Position numbers and translations under genes: made by a program. DNA of 61,827 nucleotides from UBA11346 sp038318565 (lineage in GTDB: Bacteria > Planctomycetota > UBA11346): positions 1 to 61,827 of the forward strand of contig JBBQCI010000009.1 in the NCBI GenBank assembly GCA_038318565.1. The letters are read 5' to 3'. Below are positions 33,919 through 41,332 of this stretch, piece by piece; the stretch's first letter is position 1, and the number at the start of each line of letters is the position of its first letter. A model generated the notes under the pieces. The model was given only the letters and a program-made list of their open reading frames with translations. It searched no databases and was not told where the DNA came from.

Positions 33919-35133
33919 ATGACGACGCCCACCGGCCAGCCCATTCCCGAACAGACGCCGCTGCCTGGCGAGCTGCTCGAACTTGACGGCCGCAGCATCA
34001 GGCTGCTCGGCACTGCCCATGTCTCGGCAACCTCGTGCGCCGAGGTGGAACAGGCCATCCGCGCCACCAAGCCGGATGTTGTCCTGGTCGAGCTGGATGC
34101 GGGGCGGCTGGAAAACCTGCGCAACCAGGGCGTCTGGGCGCGCACCGACGTGCGCACGGTCATCCGCCAGGGCAAGCTGCCGGGGCTGATCGCGGGCCTG
34201 GTGCTCAGCTCGTACCAGCGGCGCATGGGCGGCGAGACTGGCGTCCGGCCCGGCGCCGAACTGCTGCGTGCGGTCGAGGTGGCCGAAGCGGACGGCATTC
34301 GGGTGGTGTTGTGCGACCGCCCGATCCGCAGCACGATGCGCCGGATCTGGGGCTCGGTCGGCTGGTGGCGTCGCCTGCAGCTGCTCGGTGCGTTGTTCGG
34401 CGCGCTGGTAGGCGGCAAGCGTATCAGCGAGGCCGAGCTCGGCCGGCTGCGCCAGCCCGATACGATCAATGCGATGCTCGCCGAGATGGGCGATGGTATG
34501 CCGCAGCTCGCCGAGGTGCTGGTCAGCGAGCGTGACCGCTACATGGCTGAGGTGATCCAGGCGACGCCTGGCGCCAACATGCTGGTGGTGGTCGGAGCCG
34601 CCCACGTGCCGGGCATGAGCGAGGCGCTGCGCGCGCGCCGTCGCTCATCCTTGCCCGAGCTGGAGGCCGATCTGCCGCGCAGCCTGTCGACCCGACTGGC
34701 ACCCTGGGCTATTTCGGTCCTGATCATTGGTGCCATCGCCACGGTCGTGGCGCTGAAGTGGCACAGCCATGCCTTCGATCTGAAAGGAGCCATTCGTCTG
34801 TGGATCATGTGGACCAGCGGCCCGGCGCTGATCGCGGCGTTGATCGCGCGGGCGCATCCGCTGGTCGTCCTGCTGGTCGCTGTTGTGGCGCCTTTCGCCA
34901 CCTTGCTGCGCGCCATTCCGGGACCCAAATTGTCACTGTTGTCATCGCTGCTGCAGGCCTGGCTGCGTCCGCCGCTGGTCGAGGACATGGAGCGGGCGGC
35001 CGACGACCTGCAGCGGCCGGCAGCCTGGTGGAGCAACCGCCTGCTGCGCATTGTTTTGGTGTTTATTCTGCCCGGAGTCGCCGCCACCGCCGGAGCGCTG
35101 TGGGCCCTGACCCTGATCGCCCGCGGGACGTAA
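33919..35133 (+). CDS. TraB/GumN family membrane protein
   Basis: From ATG 33919 the product has 404 residues. The N-terminal 240 residues form the TraB domain: SIRLLGTAHVSATSCAEVE, then KPDVVLVELDAGRLENLR, a helical insert, and later ERDRYMAEVIQ, MLVVVGAAHVPGM. The G-x-x-H / E-L-D / G-x-x-H pattern is the metalloprotease-like TIKI/TraB signature. Four or so C-terminal transmembrane helices follow from about residue 260 (ISVLIIGAIATVVALKW and onwards). Prokaryotic TraB proteins of this form are inner-membrane proteins of unknown function. The gene converges with pyrF (8 bp between stops). Confidence 0.88.
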   Translation: MTTPTGQPIPEQTPLPGELLELDGRSIRLLGTAHVSATSCAEVEQAIRATKPDVVLVELDAGRLENLRNQGVWARTDVRTVIRQGKLPGLIAGLVLSSYQRRMGGETGVRPGAELLRAVEVAEADGIRVVLCDRPIRSTMRRIWGSVGWWRRLQLLGALFGALVGGKRISEAELGRLRQPDTINAMLAEMGDGMPQLAEVLVSERDRYMAEVIQATPGANMLVVVGAAHVPGMSEALRARRRSSLPELEADLPRSLSTRLAPWAISVLIIGAIATVVALKWHSHAFDLKGAIRLWIMWTSGPALIAALIARAHPLVVLLVAVVAPFATLLRAIPGPKLSLLSSLLQAWLRPPLVEDMERAADDLQRPAAWWSNRLLRIVLVFILPGVAATAGALWALTLIARGT

Positions 35134-35140
35134 TCCGGTT

Positions 35141-36037
35141 TCAGCGGCGGAGATCGGCGTTCATCGCGTCAAGCGCCGCGCGCGCAGCGGCGGCCCAGTC
35201 GACCGCCTTCGGCTTTTCCCAGGCGCCGATGATGCCGCGACTGCTGTTGATGACGCAGCCGCGGCCGTCGCTGCGCAGTCCGGCGAGTGCATCGGCAGCG
35301 CTGCCGCCCTGGGCTCCGTAGCCAGGGACCAGAAAGATGGTGTCGGGCATCAGCTCGCGCAGCCGCTTGGCCTCGGCCGGCCAGGTCGCACCGACCACCG
35401 CGCCGACGTCGTTCAGCCCGCTTACGCCACCGCGTCCCGCGCCCCACTGAGCGACCAGTTTGGCCATCGCCTCCATATTTGCGCTGCCATCGGCCAGGCG
35501 CAGACCCTGGAATTCGCCGCTGCCGGGATTGCTCGTCTTGACCAGCACGAATATCGCGCCGTGGCCGAGGAACGGCTTCACCCCATCGCTGCCGAGGTAG
35601 GCGTTGACGGTCAGCCAGTCGCCGCGCGGGCCGGCGGGCAGTGGGCCGTTGAAGCCCGGGGCCGCGCCCAACCACGCTTGGGCATAGTGCTCGGCGGTCG
35701 AGCCGATGTCGTTGCGCTTGCCATCGACGATCACCGGGATGTGTAGCCGGTTGGCTTCGGTGATGGTCTCTTCAAGAGCCTGCAGGCCGGGGGCGCCGTA
35801 CGCCTCGTAGCACGCAACCTGCGGTTTGACCGCACAGCATGCGCCTTGGATTGCCGCCAGCAGCCCGCGATTGAACTCGCGGAAGGCCCACGCGACCGCC
35901 AAGCGGGTATCGCCATGCCGAGCGATCGCCTGTGCGCGCAGAGCTGGTGGAATCAGTGCCGGACGCGGGTCGAGCCCGACCACCGCGATAGAACCAGTGG
36001 TGTCGATCGATCGTTGCAGGGTGTCGGCTGCGTGCAT
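35141..36037 (-). CDS. pyrF: Orotidine 5'-phosphate decarboxylase, type 2
   Basis: The 298-residue enzyme makes UMP from OMP in pyrimidine synthesis. It belongs to the longer (mycobacterial-type, type 2) subfamily, whose active-site signature VIVDGKRNDIGSTAEHYA carries the Lys-Asp pair D-x-K-R-x-D. Other motifs are VGLDPRPALIP near the start, the substrate loop AVKPQVACYEAYGAPGL, and near the end ADTIFLVPGYGAQGG-like (MPDTIFLVPGYGAQGGSAAD). It is preceded by purine-rich tandem repeats on its own strand that supply a ribosome-binding-like sequence. The upstream gene on the same strand is the Ig/TPR protein. Confidence 0.93.
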   Translation of the reverse strand: MHAADTLQRSIDTTGSIAVVGLDPRPALIPPALRAQAIARHGDTRLAVAWAFREFNRGLLAAIQGACCAVKPQVACYEAYGAPGLQALEETITEANRLHIPVIVDGKRNDIGSTAEHYAQAWLGAAPGFNGPLPAGPRGDWLTVNAYLGSDGVKPFLGHGAIFVLVKTSNPGSGEFQGLRLADGSANMEAMAKLVAQWGAGRGGVSGLNDVGAVVGATWPAEAKRLRELMPDTIFLVPGYGAQGGSAADALAGLRSDGRGCVINSSRGIIGAWEKPKAVDWAAAARAALDAMNADLRR

Positions 36038-36042
36038 GCGTC

Positions 36043-36096
36043 GTTCCTCTTCTTTCTTCCCTCTTCTTTCTTCCCTCTTCCCTCGTTCCTCGTTCG
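36043..36096 (-). repeat. 14-bp purine tandem repeat upstream of pyrF
   Basis: On the minus strand two perfect copies of GAAGAAAGAAGAGG lie just upstream of the pyrF ATG (36037), preceded by decayed copies including GAACGAGG. The array starts only 6 bp before the ATG, so it includes the ribosome binding region. Confidence 0.8.
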
Positions 36097-36109
36097 TGGT
36101 CCCGAGTAG

Positions 36110-36267
36110 TGCGCCCGCCAGCGAGCGCCGAAGCGCGTTTGGCGCGCGACCAGCGAGCCTCGCGCAGCGTCGTGGTCCCGATCGGCGAACGTCAGTGAGC
36201 CGGGCTTGGCGGGGGCTCCTGGGGGCGGCAGCCCTCGGCGGGGGTTCGGGGGCCGGCCCCCGAGCTA
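36110..36267 (-). repeat. Dispersed intergenic repeat, copy B (long form)
   Basis: On the minus strand it begins TAGCTCGGGGGCCGGCCCCC, where the TAG is the stop of the upstream gene. It continues through a GGGCTGCCGCCCCC block into a region shared with copy C: GCTCACTGACGTTCGCCGAT, then GGGACCACGACG and CGCGCCAAACGCGC. Length about 158 bp. Confidence 0.85.
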
Positions 36268-37809
36268 AAGGGATGTACGGGCCTGCGCGGCGATTTCGTC
36301 GTTGCCCTTGGCGAGCTTTTCAAACAGGCGCTTGGCTTCCGCGTTGCGCCCCAAGGCCTTCAGCGCATTGCCGAGCACGAGCATGGCAGGACGGGCTTCA
36401 TCGGTGCTGGCGCGGACTTTCGAGGCCCAGGCGGCGGCGGCCTCGTTGTCGTTCACGCGCAGGCTGGCGCGCGCGGCGTGTAGACGCACACCATCGGTGC
36501 GCAGTTCTGGAGGCAGGCCGTTGGCGATGGCGATGATGCTGGCGTTGTCGCCGACCCGGGTCAGCAGGTTCATCTCGTCTTCCAGAGCCGCCTTGGCGAC
36601 CGACGAGCGGTGCAGGCGGAGGTACTGGGCGAGGGCTCCATCGACATTGCCATCGGTGTCGGCCTGGCGCGCCTTGTCGAGGGCGGCCGAGGCATCGGAG
36701 CCAGTCAGGAACGGGCTGCCAGGATCAGCGACGGTGTTGCGCGCACCGGCAGCAAAGGTTGCTGGCGCGGGGTCACCCTCGACGGCATCGGCCTGGCGGC
36801 CACGCGGCTGGGCGGTCGGAGAGCCGGCTTCCTGGGCATAGCGGGTTTCGATGTCCCTGCCCGAGACGACGTCGGAGGACACCGCGCCGGTCGAACCCGC
36901 TGTGGCCCCGCCGGCAGTGGTCGCAGCCCCGCCAGTTGCTCTCGGCTTGGCGGTTTCGGGCTGGGCCTTCTCAGCGCTCGCCAGCGGACTTTCCGCAGTG
37001 GCGGTGACAATCGGTGAGCCGCTGCGTCCAGCGACGCCGAGTTCGCTCGGGGTCGGCAATGCCGCAACTGCCGCGGCCAGTTCGGCTTCGGGATCGGCGG
37101 GCTTGGCAGGCACTGGCAGGGTGAACGGTTTCGCTGGGCTGGTCAGGACGTTGCCGGCGAGGTCGCGTGCGACCACTCTGACCTGCACTTCAGGCGAACC
37201 GGCCACTGCGGCCACGTTGATTGCCGTGGTGCCTTCGGCCGGGCCACTGCTGCGTGCGGTGAAGGTCTTGCCCTGGTCTGCCGAAATCTCGATCGAAACC
37301 GGGCTGGCGCCCAGGTTGGGGTCAGCGACCTGCCAGCTGATCGCCAGGCTGGCCTGGCCATTGGTGATCCCGCCGACGGTGGCGTCAAGCCTGCCGAGCA
37401 TCGGGGCGGCCCGGTCGATCACCAGTTCAAGCTTGGGTGCGGCACCGGCGACCGGCTCGGGCTCTGCGCGGCCATCACGGCTGGTCGCCACGGTCCACAG
37501 CCCGTAGGCCCCATCTTTGGGTGCGGCGAAGGTGAAGCTGGGTGCGCTGACGGCGTTCTCTGGAACCGCGACTTCCTGATCCTTGCGCCAAGTCTTGCCG
37601 CCGTCCTCGGTGACGAACAGCGCAGCTTTCGCGAGCTGCTTCGGATCGGCATTGCTCAGAGCGATCGCGCGGGACGGCTGGGTGGTGTATTCGCGGGCCG
37701 GAGCCGCAGGCACGGCTGGCTTGACGGCCTCAACGGCCGGTGCCGGCTCGGCGGCGCAGGCCGCGGCGAGAACGATCAAGGTGGCACTGGCGACGCGGAC
37801 GTGGCGCAT
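36265..37809 (-). CDS. Secreted Ig-like and TPR-containing protein
   Basis: The 514-residue product starts with a signal peptide (VRVASATLIVLAAACAAEP). Residues 55-210 contain two Ig-like repeats that evaluate contrast-style strands: FVTEDGGKTWRKDQEVAVPE, then APMLGRLDATVGGITNGQAS and SPVSIEISADQGKTFTARSS. A long Ala/Thr/Pro/Gly linker (about 240-360) joins a C-terminal TPR domain: ALDKARQADTDGNVDGALAQ, then PAMLVLGNALKALGRNAEAK. Such exported TPR proteins often scaffold envelope assemblies in PVC bacteria. Its TAG stop begins the dispersed repeat copy B. Confidence 0.75.
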   Translation of the reverse strand: MRHVRVASATLIVLAAACAAEPAPAVEAVKPAVPAAPAREYTTQPSRAIALSNADPKQLAKAALFVTEDGGKTWRKDQEVAVPENAVSAPSFTFAAPKDGAYGLWTVATSRDGRAEPEPVAGAAPKLELVIDRAAPMLGRLDATVGGITNGQASLAISWQVADPNLGASPVSIEISADQGKTFTARSSGPAEGTTAINVAAVAGSPEVQVRVVARDLAGNVLTSPAKPFTLPVPAKPADPEAELAAAVAALPTPSELGVAGRSGSPIVTATAESPLASAEKAQPETAKPRATGGAATTAGGATAGSTGAVSSDVVSGRDIETRYAQEAGSPTAQPRGRQADAVEGDPAPATFAAGARNTVADPGSPFLTGSDASAALDKARQADTDGNVDGALAQYLRLHRSSVAKAALEDEMNLLTRVGDNASIIAIANGLPPELRTDGVRLHAARASLRVNDNEAAAAWASKVRASTDEARPAMLVLGNALKALGRNAEAKRLFEKLAKGNDEIAAQARTSL

Positions 37810-37850
37810 GGGCTGGCTCCGGAAGCCCGAAAACTAGCCCAGGCTGCCCT

Positions 37851-38873
37851 TTATGCCAGCGCCTGATCGACCGCAGCCGCCAACACGTGCTGGTCACCCG
37901 GCTCGATCTCGGTGGTTGCTCGCAGGATGGCGCAGGGCGGGGCCCCGGCAGGCCACAGTGGGGCGAGCTTCACCGCGTCCTTGGCCGTCACTACGACGGT
38001 GGCTGCGCCAGCCTGCGCGGCGATCGCGGCGGCATCTGCCGGGGTATAGTGATGGTGATCACGGAAGCGCAGGCTGCGGCGCACTGCCAGGCCCAGCTGG
38101 GCGGCGTCGAGTTCGAAACCAAGCGGGTTGCCCAGCCCACTCGCCAGGACCACCGGTCCGCCCGGTGTCGGGCACGGGTTACCGGCCAGATCGGTGAATA
38201 CACGCCGTGGAGGAGCCTCGCGCACCACCGCCAGACCGAGCGCGGCGAGCCGGGCGGCGAGCCGGGCGGCGCGGGTCGGATCAAGGTGTCCGCGTGAAAT
38301 CCACGCCACCTGGCAGCGCGACAATGCGGCGAGGCTGTCCCGCCTGTAGCCCAGTGGCAGCAAGGCACCGTCGCCGCCAGCGGGATCCCCCCAGGGTCTG
38401 GTCGTATCGATCACCACCAGGTCGAGGTCGCGGTGCAACCGGCGGTGTTGCAGTCCGTCGTCGAGCACCAGGCAGTCAGCCCCGGCGGCTAGAGCGGTCC
38501 GCGCACCCCGGATCCGGTCCGGGTCGCAGACAGTGGCCAGATCGGGGGCGAGACGCGCCTCTTCATTTACCCCATCGACGCCGCGGTAGCCGCGTGCCAG
38601 CACCGCCGGCCGACGGCCGCGGGCGACCAGCAGGCGGGCGAGGGCGAGGGCGGCCGGGGTCTTGCCGGCTCCGCCGGCAACCAGGTTGCCGACCGACAGC
38701 ACGGGAGCGGGAACGCGCGTGCGGCCCAGCCAATCGTGATCATAGGCGAGGTTGCGCGCCGCCACGGCGGCGGCGTAGCCGACCCACGCTGGCAGCAGCA
38801 GCCAACGCCACGGTGAACCGGGCAGCTCTTCGGGCCAGCGGCCACGCATCAAGCGGATGGGAAAGGGAGGCAT
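37851..38873 (-). CDS. lpxK: Tetraacyldisaccharide 4'-kinase
   Basis: The 340-residue kinase phosphorylates the 4' position of lipid A disaccharide, a late step of Raetz-pathway lipid A synthesis at the inner membrane. The N-terminal membrane-associated helix (WRWLLLPAWVGYAAAVAARN) is followed by the P-loop SVGNLVAGGAGKTPAALALA, then RGYRG and VLDDGLQHRRLHRDLDLVVID. The C-terminal lobe includes FRDHHHYTPAD, an HHHY motif typical of LpxK. A TTG three bases upstream is an alternative start. With the LpxL-like gene at 51929 it shows that this bacterium makes lipid A. Confidence 0.95.
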   Translation of the reverse strand: MPPFPIRLMRGRWPEELPGSPWRWLLLPAWVGYAAAVAARNLAYDHDWLGRTRVPAPVLSVGNLVAGGAGKTPAALALARLLVARGRRPAVLARGYRGVDGVNEEARLAPDLATVCDPDRIRGARTALAAGADCLVLDDGLQHRRLHRDLDLVVIDTTRPWGDPAGGDGALLPLGYRRDSLAALSRCQVAWISRGHLDPTRAARLAARLAALGLAVVREAPPRRVFTDLAGNPCPTPGGPVVLASGLGNPLGFELDAAQLGLAVRRSLRFRDHHHYTPADAAAIAAQAGAATVVVTAKDAVKLAPLWPAGAPPCAILRATTEIEPGDQHVLAAAVDQALA

Positions 38874-38890
38874 CAACCTGTGGCCCCGGG

Positions 38891-40027
38891 CTACAGGGTC
38901 GCTGAACCCATGCCCTGCGCACTGCCGCCGCGCTGGACGTGGGCGGTCTTCTGGGCTGGATCACAGATCATCAGCACCGTGCTGTCAGGAGTAATGCCAT
39001 CGATATTGGCCGTTCCCGGGTCTGCGGAAACGGTGTTGGAGCGACGACCCAGCCTGAACCACTGGGCCATCTCGCCAGGCGTGCAGGAACGTGCTTCGAT
39101 CGCCAGGGCGGCGATGCGTTCGAGTCGGGACTTGCTGGTCGGCTCGTTTTGGCGGGCGGACATCAGCACGACGTCCTCGGACAGTGCCTGATTGCAGTGC
39201 ACGCGAGGCGAGTGCGGCCACGGATCGGGCAGCAGCACGGCGTGCTGTCCGGACAGCTCGTACGAGGCGCGTTCGCCCTGGGCGTCGAGCAGGTGGACGC
39301 AGGCGCCGCCATGGCGCGGTCCGGCCTGCATGCGTGATTCAGCATCGGCGCGGCTGGGAGCGGTCATCACGGCCGCCACCAGGTTTGGAGTGAGGTGGCC
39401 GGGGGCGCCATCTTCGACCCGCAGCTCGTTGGCAGCGACCGCCAGGCCGGCCTCGCTGAGACCGGCGACCGGCTGCAGACCAGCCAGGGTCAGGGTCAGG
39501 CTACCCGGCCCGTGGGACGGCAGTCGGCGGACCAGGGTGACGTAGGGCAGCAGGGCCGGGTCGAGGTGCCAAGCCAAGGCCATGCGCGGCAGGCCATGGT
39601 CGGTGTGTACGGCATTGAGCGAGACGAAGGTCGTCCGCGAGATCGTTTGACCGCTGCCGAAGAAACCGACCAGGTCGCCATAACCATGAATCAGCAGCAG
39701 GTCTTCCGGCGGCAGCTCGGCGGCCCGCGCCATTGATTCGATCTCCATCCATACCGCCGGTTCCAGGCGGGTTGCTGCTTCCAGGCTGGGTTTCAGCGCG
39801 GTGCGCACATCCTCGCGGCCCATGCGGCTGCGACCCTCGCCGGACAGACCGACGGCAAGCTGCTCAATCAGGTACTGGGCCAGCACCTGCAGCCGCGGTT
39901 TGAGCCGCGAGCCGATGGTCTCGCCGATGGTCCTGGGTGTTCCCATGACCGAGATGACTGGTATTCCGCCGAGGACGTCCGCTATGGCCACGGCGACATA
40001 GGTAGCGCGCCCAGCCAGGTAGTCCAT
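38891..40027 (-). CDS. C45 peptidase-like (acyl-transferase-like) protein, possibly inactive
   Basis: From ATG 40027 the protein has 378 residues; the first ATG (40060) adds a low-quality stretch. It resembles the C45 / acyl-CoA:6-APA acyltransferase family: helix RLKPRLQVLAQYLIEQLAVG, then MARAAELPPEDLLLIHGYGD, TTFVSLNAVHTDHGLPRMAL with AWHLDPALLPYVTLVRRLPS, LTLTLAGLQPVAGLSEAGLA and a final CNQALSEDVVLMSARQNEPT. The N-terminal nucleophile Cys expected just before F-x-S-L-N-A is replaced by Thr, so the usual autoproteolytic activity is doubtful. Function unknown. Confidence 0.65.
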   Translation of the reverse strand: MDYLAGRATYVAVAIADVLGGIPVISVMGTPRTIGETIGSRLKPRLQVLAQYLIEQLAVGLSGEGRSRMGREDVRTALKPSLEAATRLEPAVWMEIESMARAAELPPEDLLLIHGYGDLVGFFGSGQTISRTTFVSLNAVHTDHGLPRMALAWHLDPALLPYVTLVRRLPSHGPGSLTLTLAGLQPVAGLSEAGLAVAANELRVEDGAPGHLTPNLVAAVMTAPSRADAESRMQAGPRHGGACVHLLDAQGERASYELSGQHAVLLPDPWPHSPRVHCNQALSEDVVLMSARQNEPTSKSRLERIAALAIEARSCTPGEMAQWFRLGRRSNTVSADPGTANIDGITPDSTVLMICDPAQKTAHVQRGGSAQGMGSATL

Positions 40028-40147
40028 GACACCTCTGGATTCGTCGCTGCTGCGGCACACACGCCGATTGCATCATTCACGTCGGTTCCTCCTTGCTTTC
40101 CCACGCATGCAATCGACCCTCCGCCCGCCCAAAGGGACGGCCGATGG

Positions 40148-40176
40148 TTGCGATAGCGACCATGACTCGTCATAAT
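40148..40176 (+). promoter_or_regulatory. Candidate promoter of the DksA-like gene
   Basis: TTGCGA (40148-40153), a 17-bp spacer and CATAAT (40171-40176) precede the ATG at 40206. A GGAG ribosome binding site occurs in gaccggagattagcc between the two. Confidence 0.5.
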
Positions 40177-40205
40177 GAGGTGGATCAAGAGACCGGAGAT
40201 TAGCC

Positions 40206-40994
40206 ATGGCTACTAAGTCGACCGCCAAGCAGCCCTCCCCCCAGAGCAAGGCCAACAAGCCGGCGAAAGCAGCGAAAGCAGCGAAACCTGCGAAACCTGC
40301 GAAACCTGCGACCGGGAAGGTTGCCAAGCCCCCAGCCAAGCCAGCCAAGCCGACGACCGCCGCTAAGGTGGTCAAGTCGGCGAAGCCTGCGCCCAAGGCC
40401 GAGGTCCGGCCGGGCACCGCCAAGGTGGCCCGGCCGACCAGGGCCGAGCGCCAGGCTGCCCGAGCTGCCCGCCACGAGAAACCCGGCACCGGCCGGCTCA
40501 ACCGCGGCAGTGGCATCGAGCGGATCCGCTCCGAGAGCAACGCCCCCGAGCGGCGTTCGGCTCCCCCCGCCGCGGCAGTCATCAACCTGATCAGTCCCTT
40601 CCCCAAGGCCGAACTGGCTGAATGGCGGCGGACCCTGCTTGAGCACCGCGCCGAGATCTCGTCCGATATCCAGCATCTTGAACAGGGCGCGATGGAGGCC
40701 GAGGACGGCCACACCACCCCGAACCACCTGGCCGAGCGCGGCTCGGACGCCGAGATGCAGGACATGAGCCTCGGCCTGGCCGGCGAGGAGCAGATCGTAC
40801 TGTGGCAGATCGATCGCGCCTTGCGCAAGATCGACAATAACTCGCCGGCGCCGTTCGGCCTGTGCGAGCACACCAAGCAGGTCATTCCCAAGACCCGCTT
40901 GCAGCTCATCCCGTGGACTCCGGTGTCCATCGAAGGCATGAACTACGTCGAGGAGAACGGGCTGGCCTTGGAAGACGTGCTCGTCGACGGGTAG
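40206..40994 (+). CDS. DksA/TraR-like protein with histone H1-like Lys/Ala/Pro tail
   Basis: The 262-residue product has two parts. Residues 1-115 are a basic tail of repeating A-K-P, K-A-A and K-A-T motifs, like histone H1 or KAP-rich nucleoid proteins. Residues 130-262 are DksA/TraR-like: coiled-coil helix EWRRTLLEHRAEISSDIQHL, then GAMEAEDGHTTPNHLAERGS, IDRALRKIDNNSPAPFGLCE and VIPKTRLQLIPW. In DksA the final part holds a four-Cys zinc finger; here only one Cys remains (GLCEHTKQ, then TPVSIE in place of the second pair), so zinc binding is lost or changed. It may bind nucleic acid and RNA polymerase. DksA proteins bind the RNAP secondary channel to tune transcription with ppGpp. Confidence 0.82.
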   Translation: MATKSTAKQPSPQSKANKPAKAAKAAKPAKPAKPATGKVAKPPAKPAKPTTAAKVVKSAKPAPKAEVRPGTAKVARPTRAERQAARAARHEKPGTGRLNRGSGIERIRSESNAPERRSAPPAAAVINLISPFPKAELAEWRRTLLEHRAEISSDIQHLEQGAMEAEDGHTTPNHLAERGSDAEMQDMSLGLAGEEQIVLWQIDRALRKIDNNSPAPFGLCEHTKQVIPKTRLQLIPWTPVSIEGMNYVEENGLALEDVLVDG

Positions 40995-41158
40995 CGTTTT
41001 TTGCTCGGGGACCAGACCCCGAACCCCTGCCGAGGGCTGCCGCCCCCGGATCCCCCGCCGAGCCCGGCTCACTGACGTTCGCCGATCGGGACCACGACGT
41101 CGCACGTGGCTCGCTGGTCGCGCGCCAAACGCGCTCCGGCGCTCGCTTACGGGCGCGC
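40995..41158 (+). repeat. Dispersed intergenic repeat, copy C (long form)
   Basis: It starts right after the DksA-like stop with a T-run and GCTCGGGG/CCCCGA hairpin. The block GAGGGCTGCCGCCCCCGGAT follows, then GGCTCACTGACGTTCGCCGA, then GGGACCACGACG, all shared with copy B. The hairpin plus T-run could also terminate the DksA-like gene. Confidence 0.85.
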
Positions 41159-41160
41159 AG

Positions 41161-41214
41161 CCCCACACGGAGCACGGCCAACTTGGCCCCCACACGGAGC
41201 GCGGCCAGCTTGGC
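41161..41214. repeat. 27-bp direct repeat x2, each with an internal palindrome
   Basis: Two adjacent 27-bp units contain CACACGGAGCRCGGCCARCT followed by TGGC, differing at two positions. Each contains the near-palindrome GGCCARCTTGGCC. They lie 119-172 bp upstream of sthA and directly after repeat copy C. This plus copy C account for the whole 338-bp spacer 40995-41332 apart from the sthA promoter. Confidence 0.75.
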
Positions 41215-41297
41215 CGCCCGTCCCCCCAGGCGGCCCGCCTGAGGGTGCCAGTCGGTTCATCCATCCTTGATCTACGGCGTGTTCGGCTGGCCCGTCA

Positions 41298-41326
41298 TTG
41301 CCAGCGCGGCCTGGGTCGCGTAGAAT
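41298..41326 (+). promoter_or_regulatory. Candidate promoter of sthA, probably leaderless transcript
   Basis: TTGCCA (41298-41303), a 17-bp spacer and TAGAAT (41321-41326) lie so that the transcript would start at or next to the A of the sthA ATG at 41333. No ribosome binding site is present. Confidence 0.5.
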
Positions 41327-41332
41327 GGTCGC

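Noticed and set aside
33820..34605. A longer NagD-like protein starting at 34605
   Set aside because: The added part is antisense to the TraB gene and does not resemble HAD proteins.
36110..36267. A small gene in the repeat region (antisense frames rich in Arg/Ala)
   Set aside because: The frames are the translation of the dispersed repeat and recur with frame-independent similarity in copy C.
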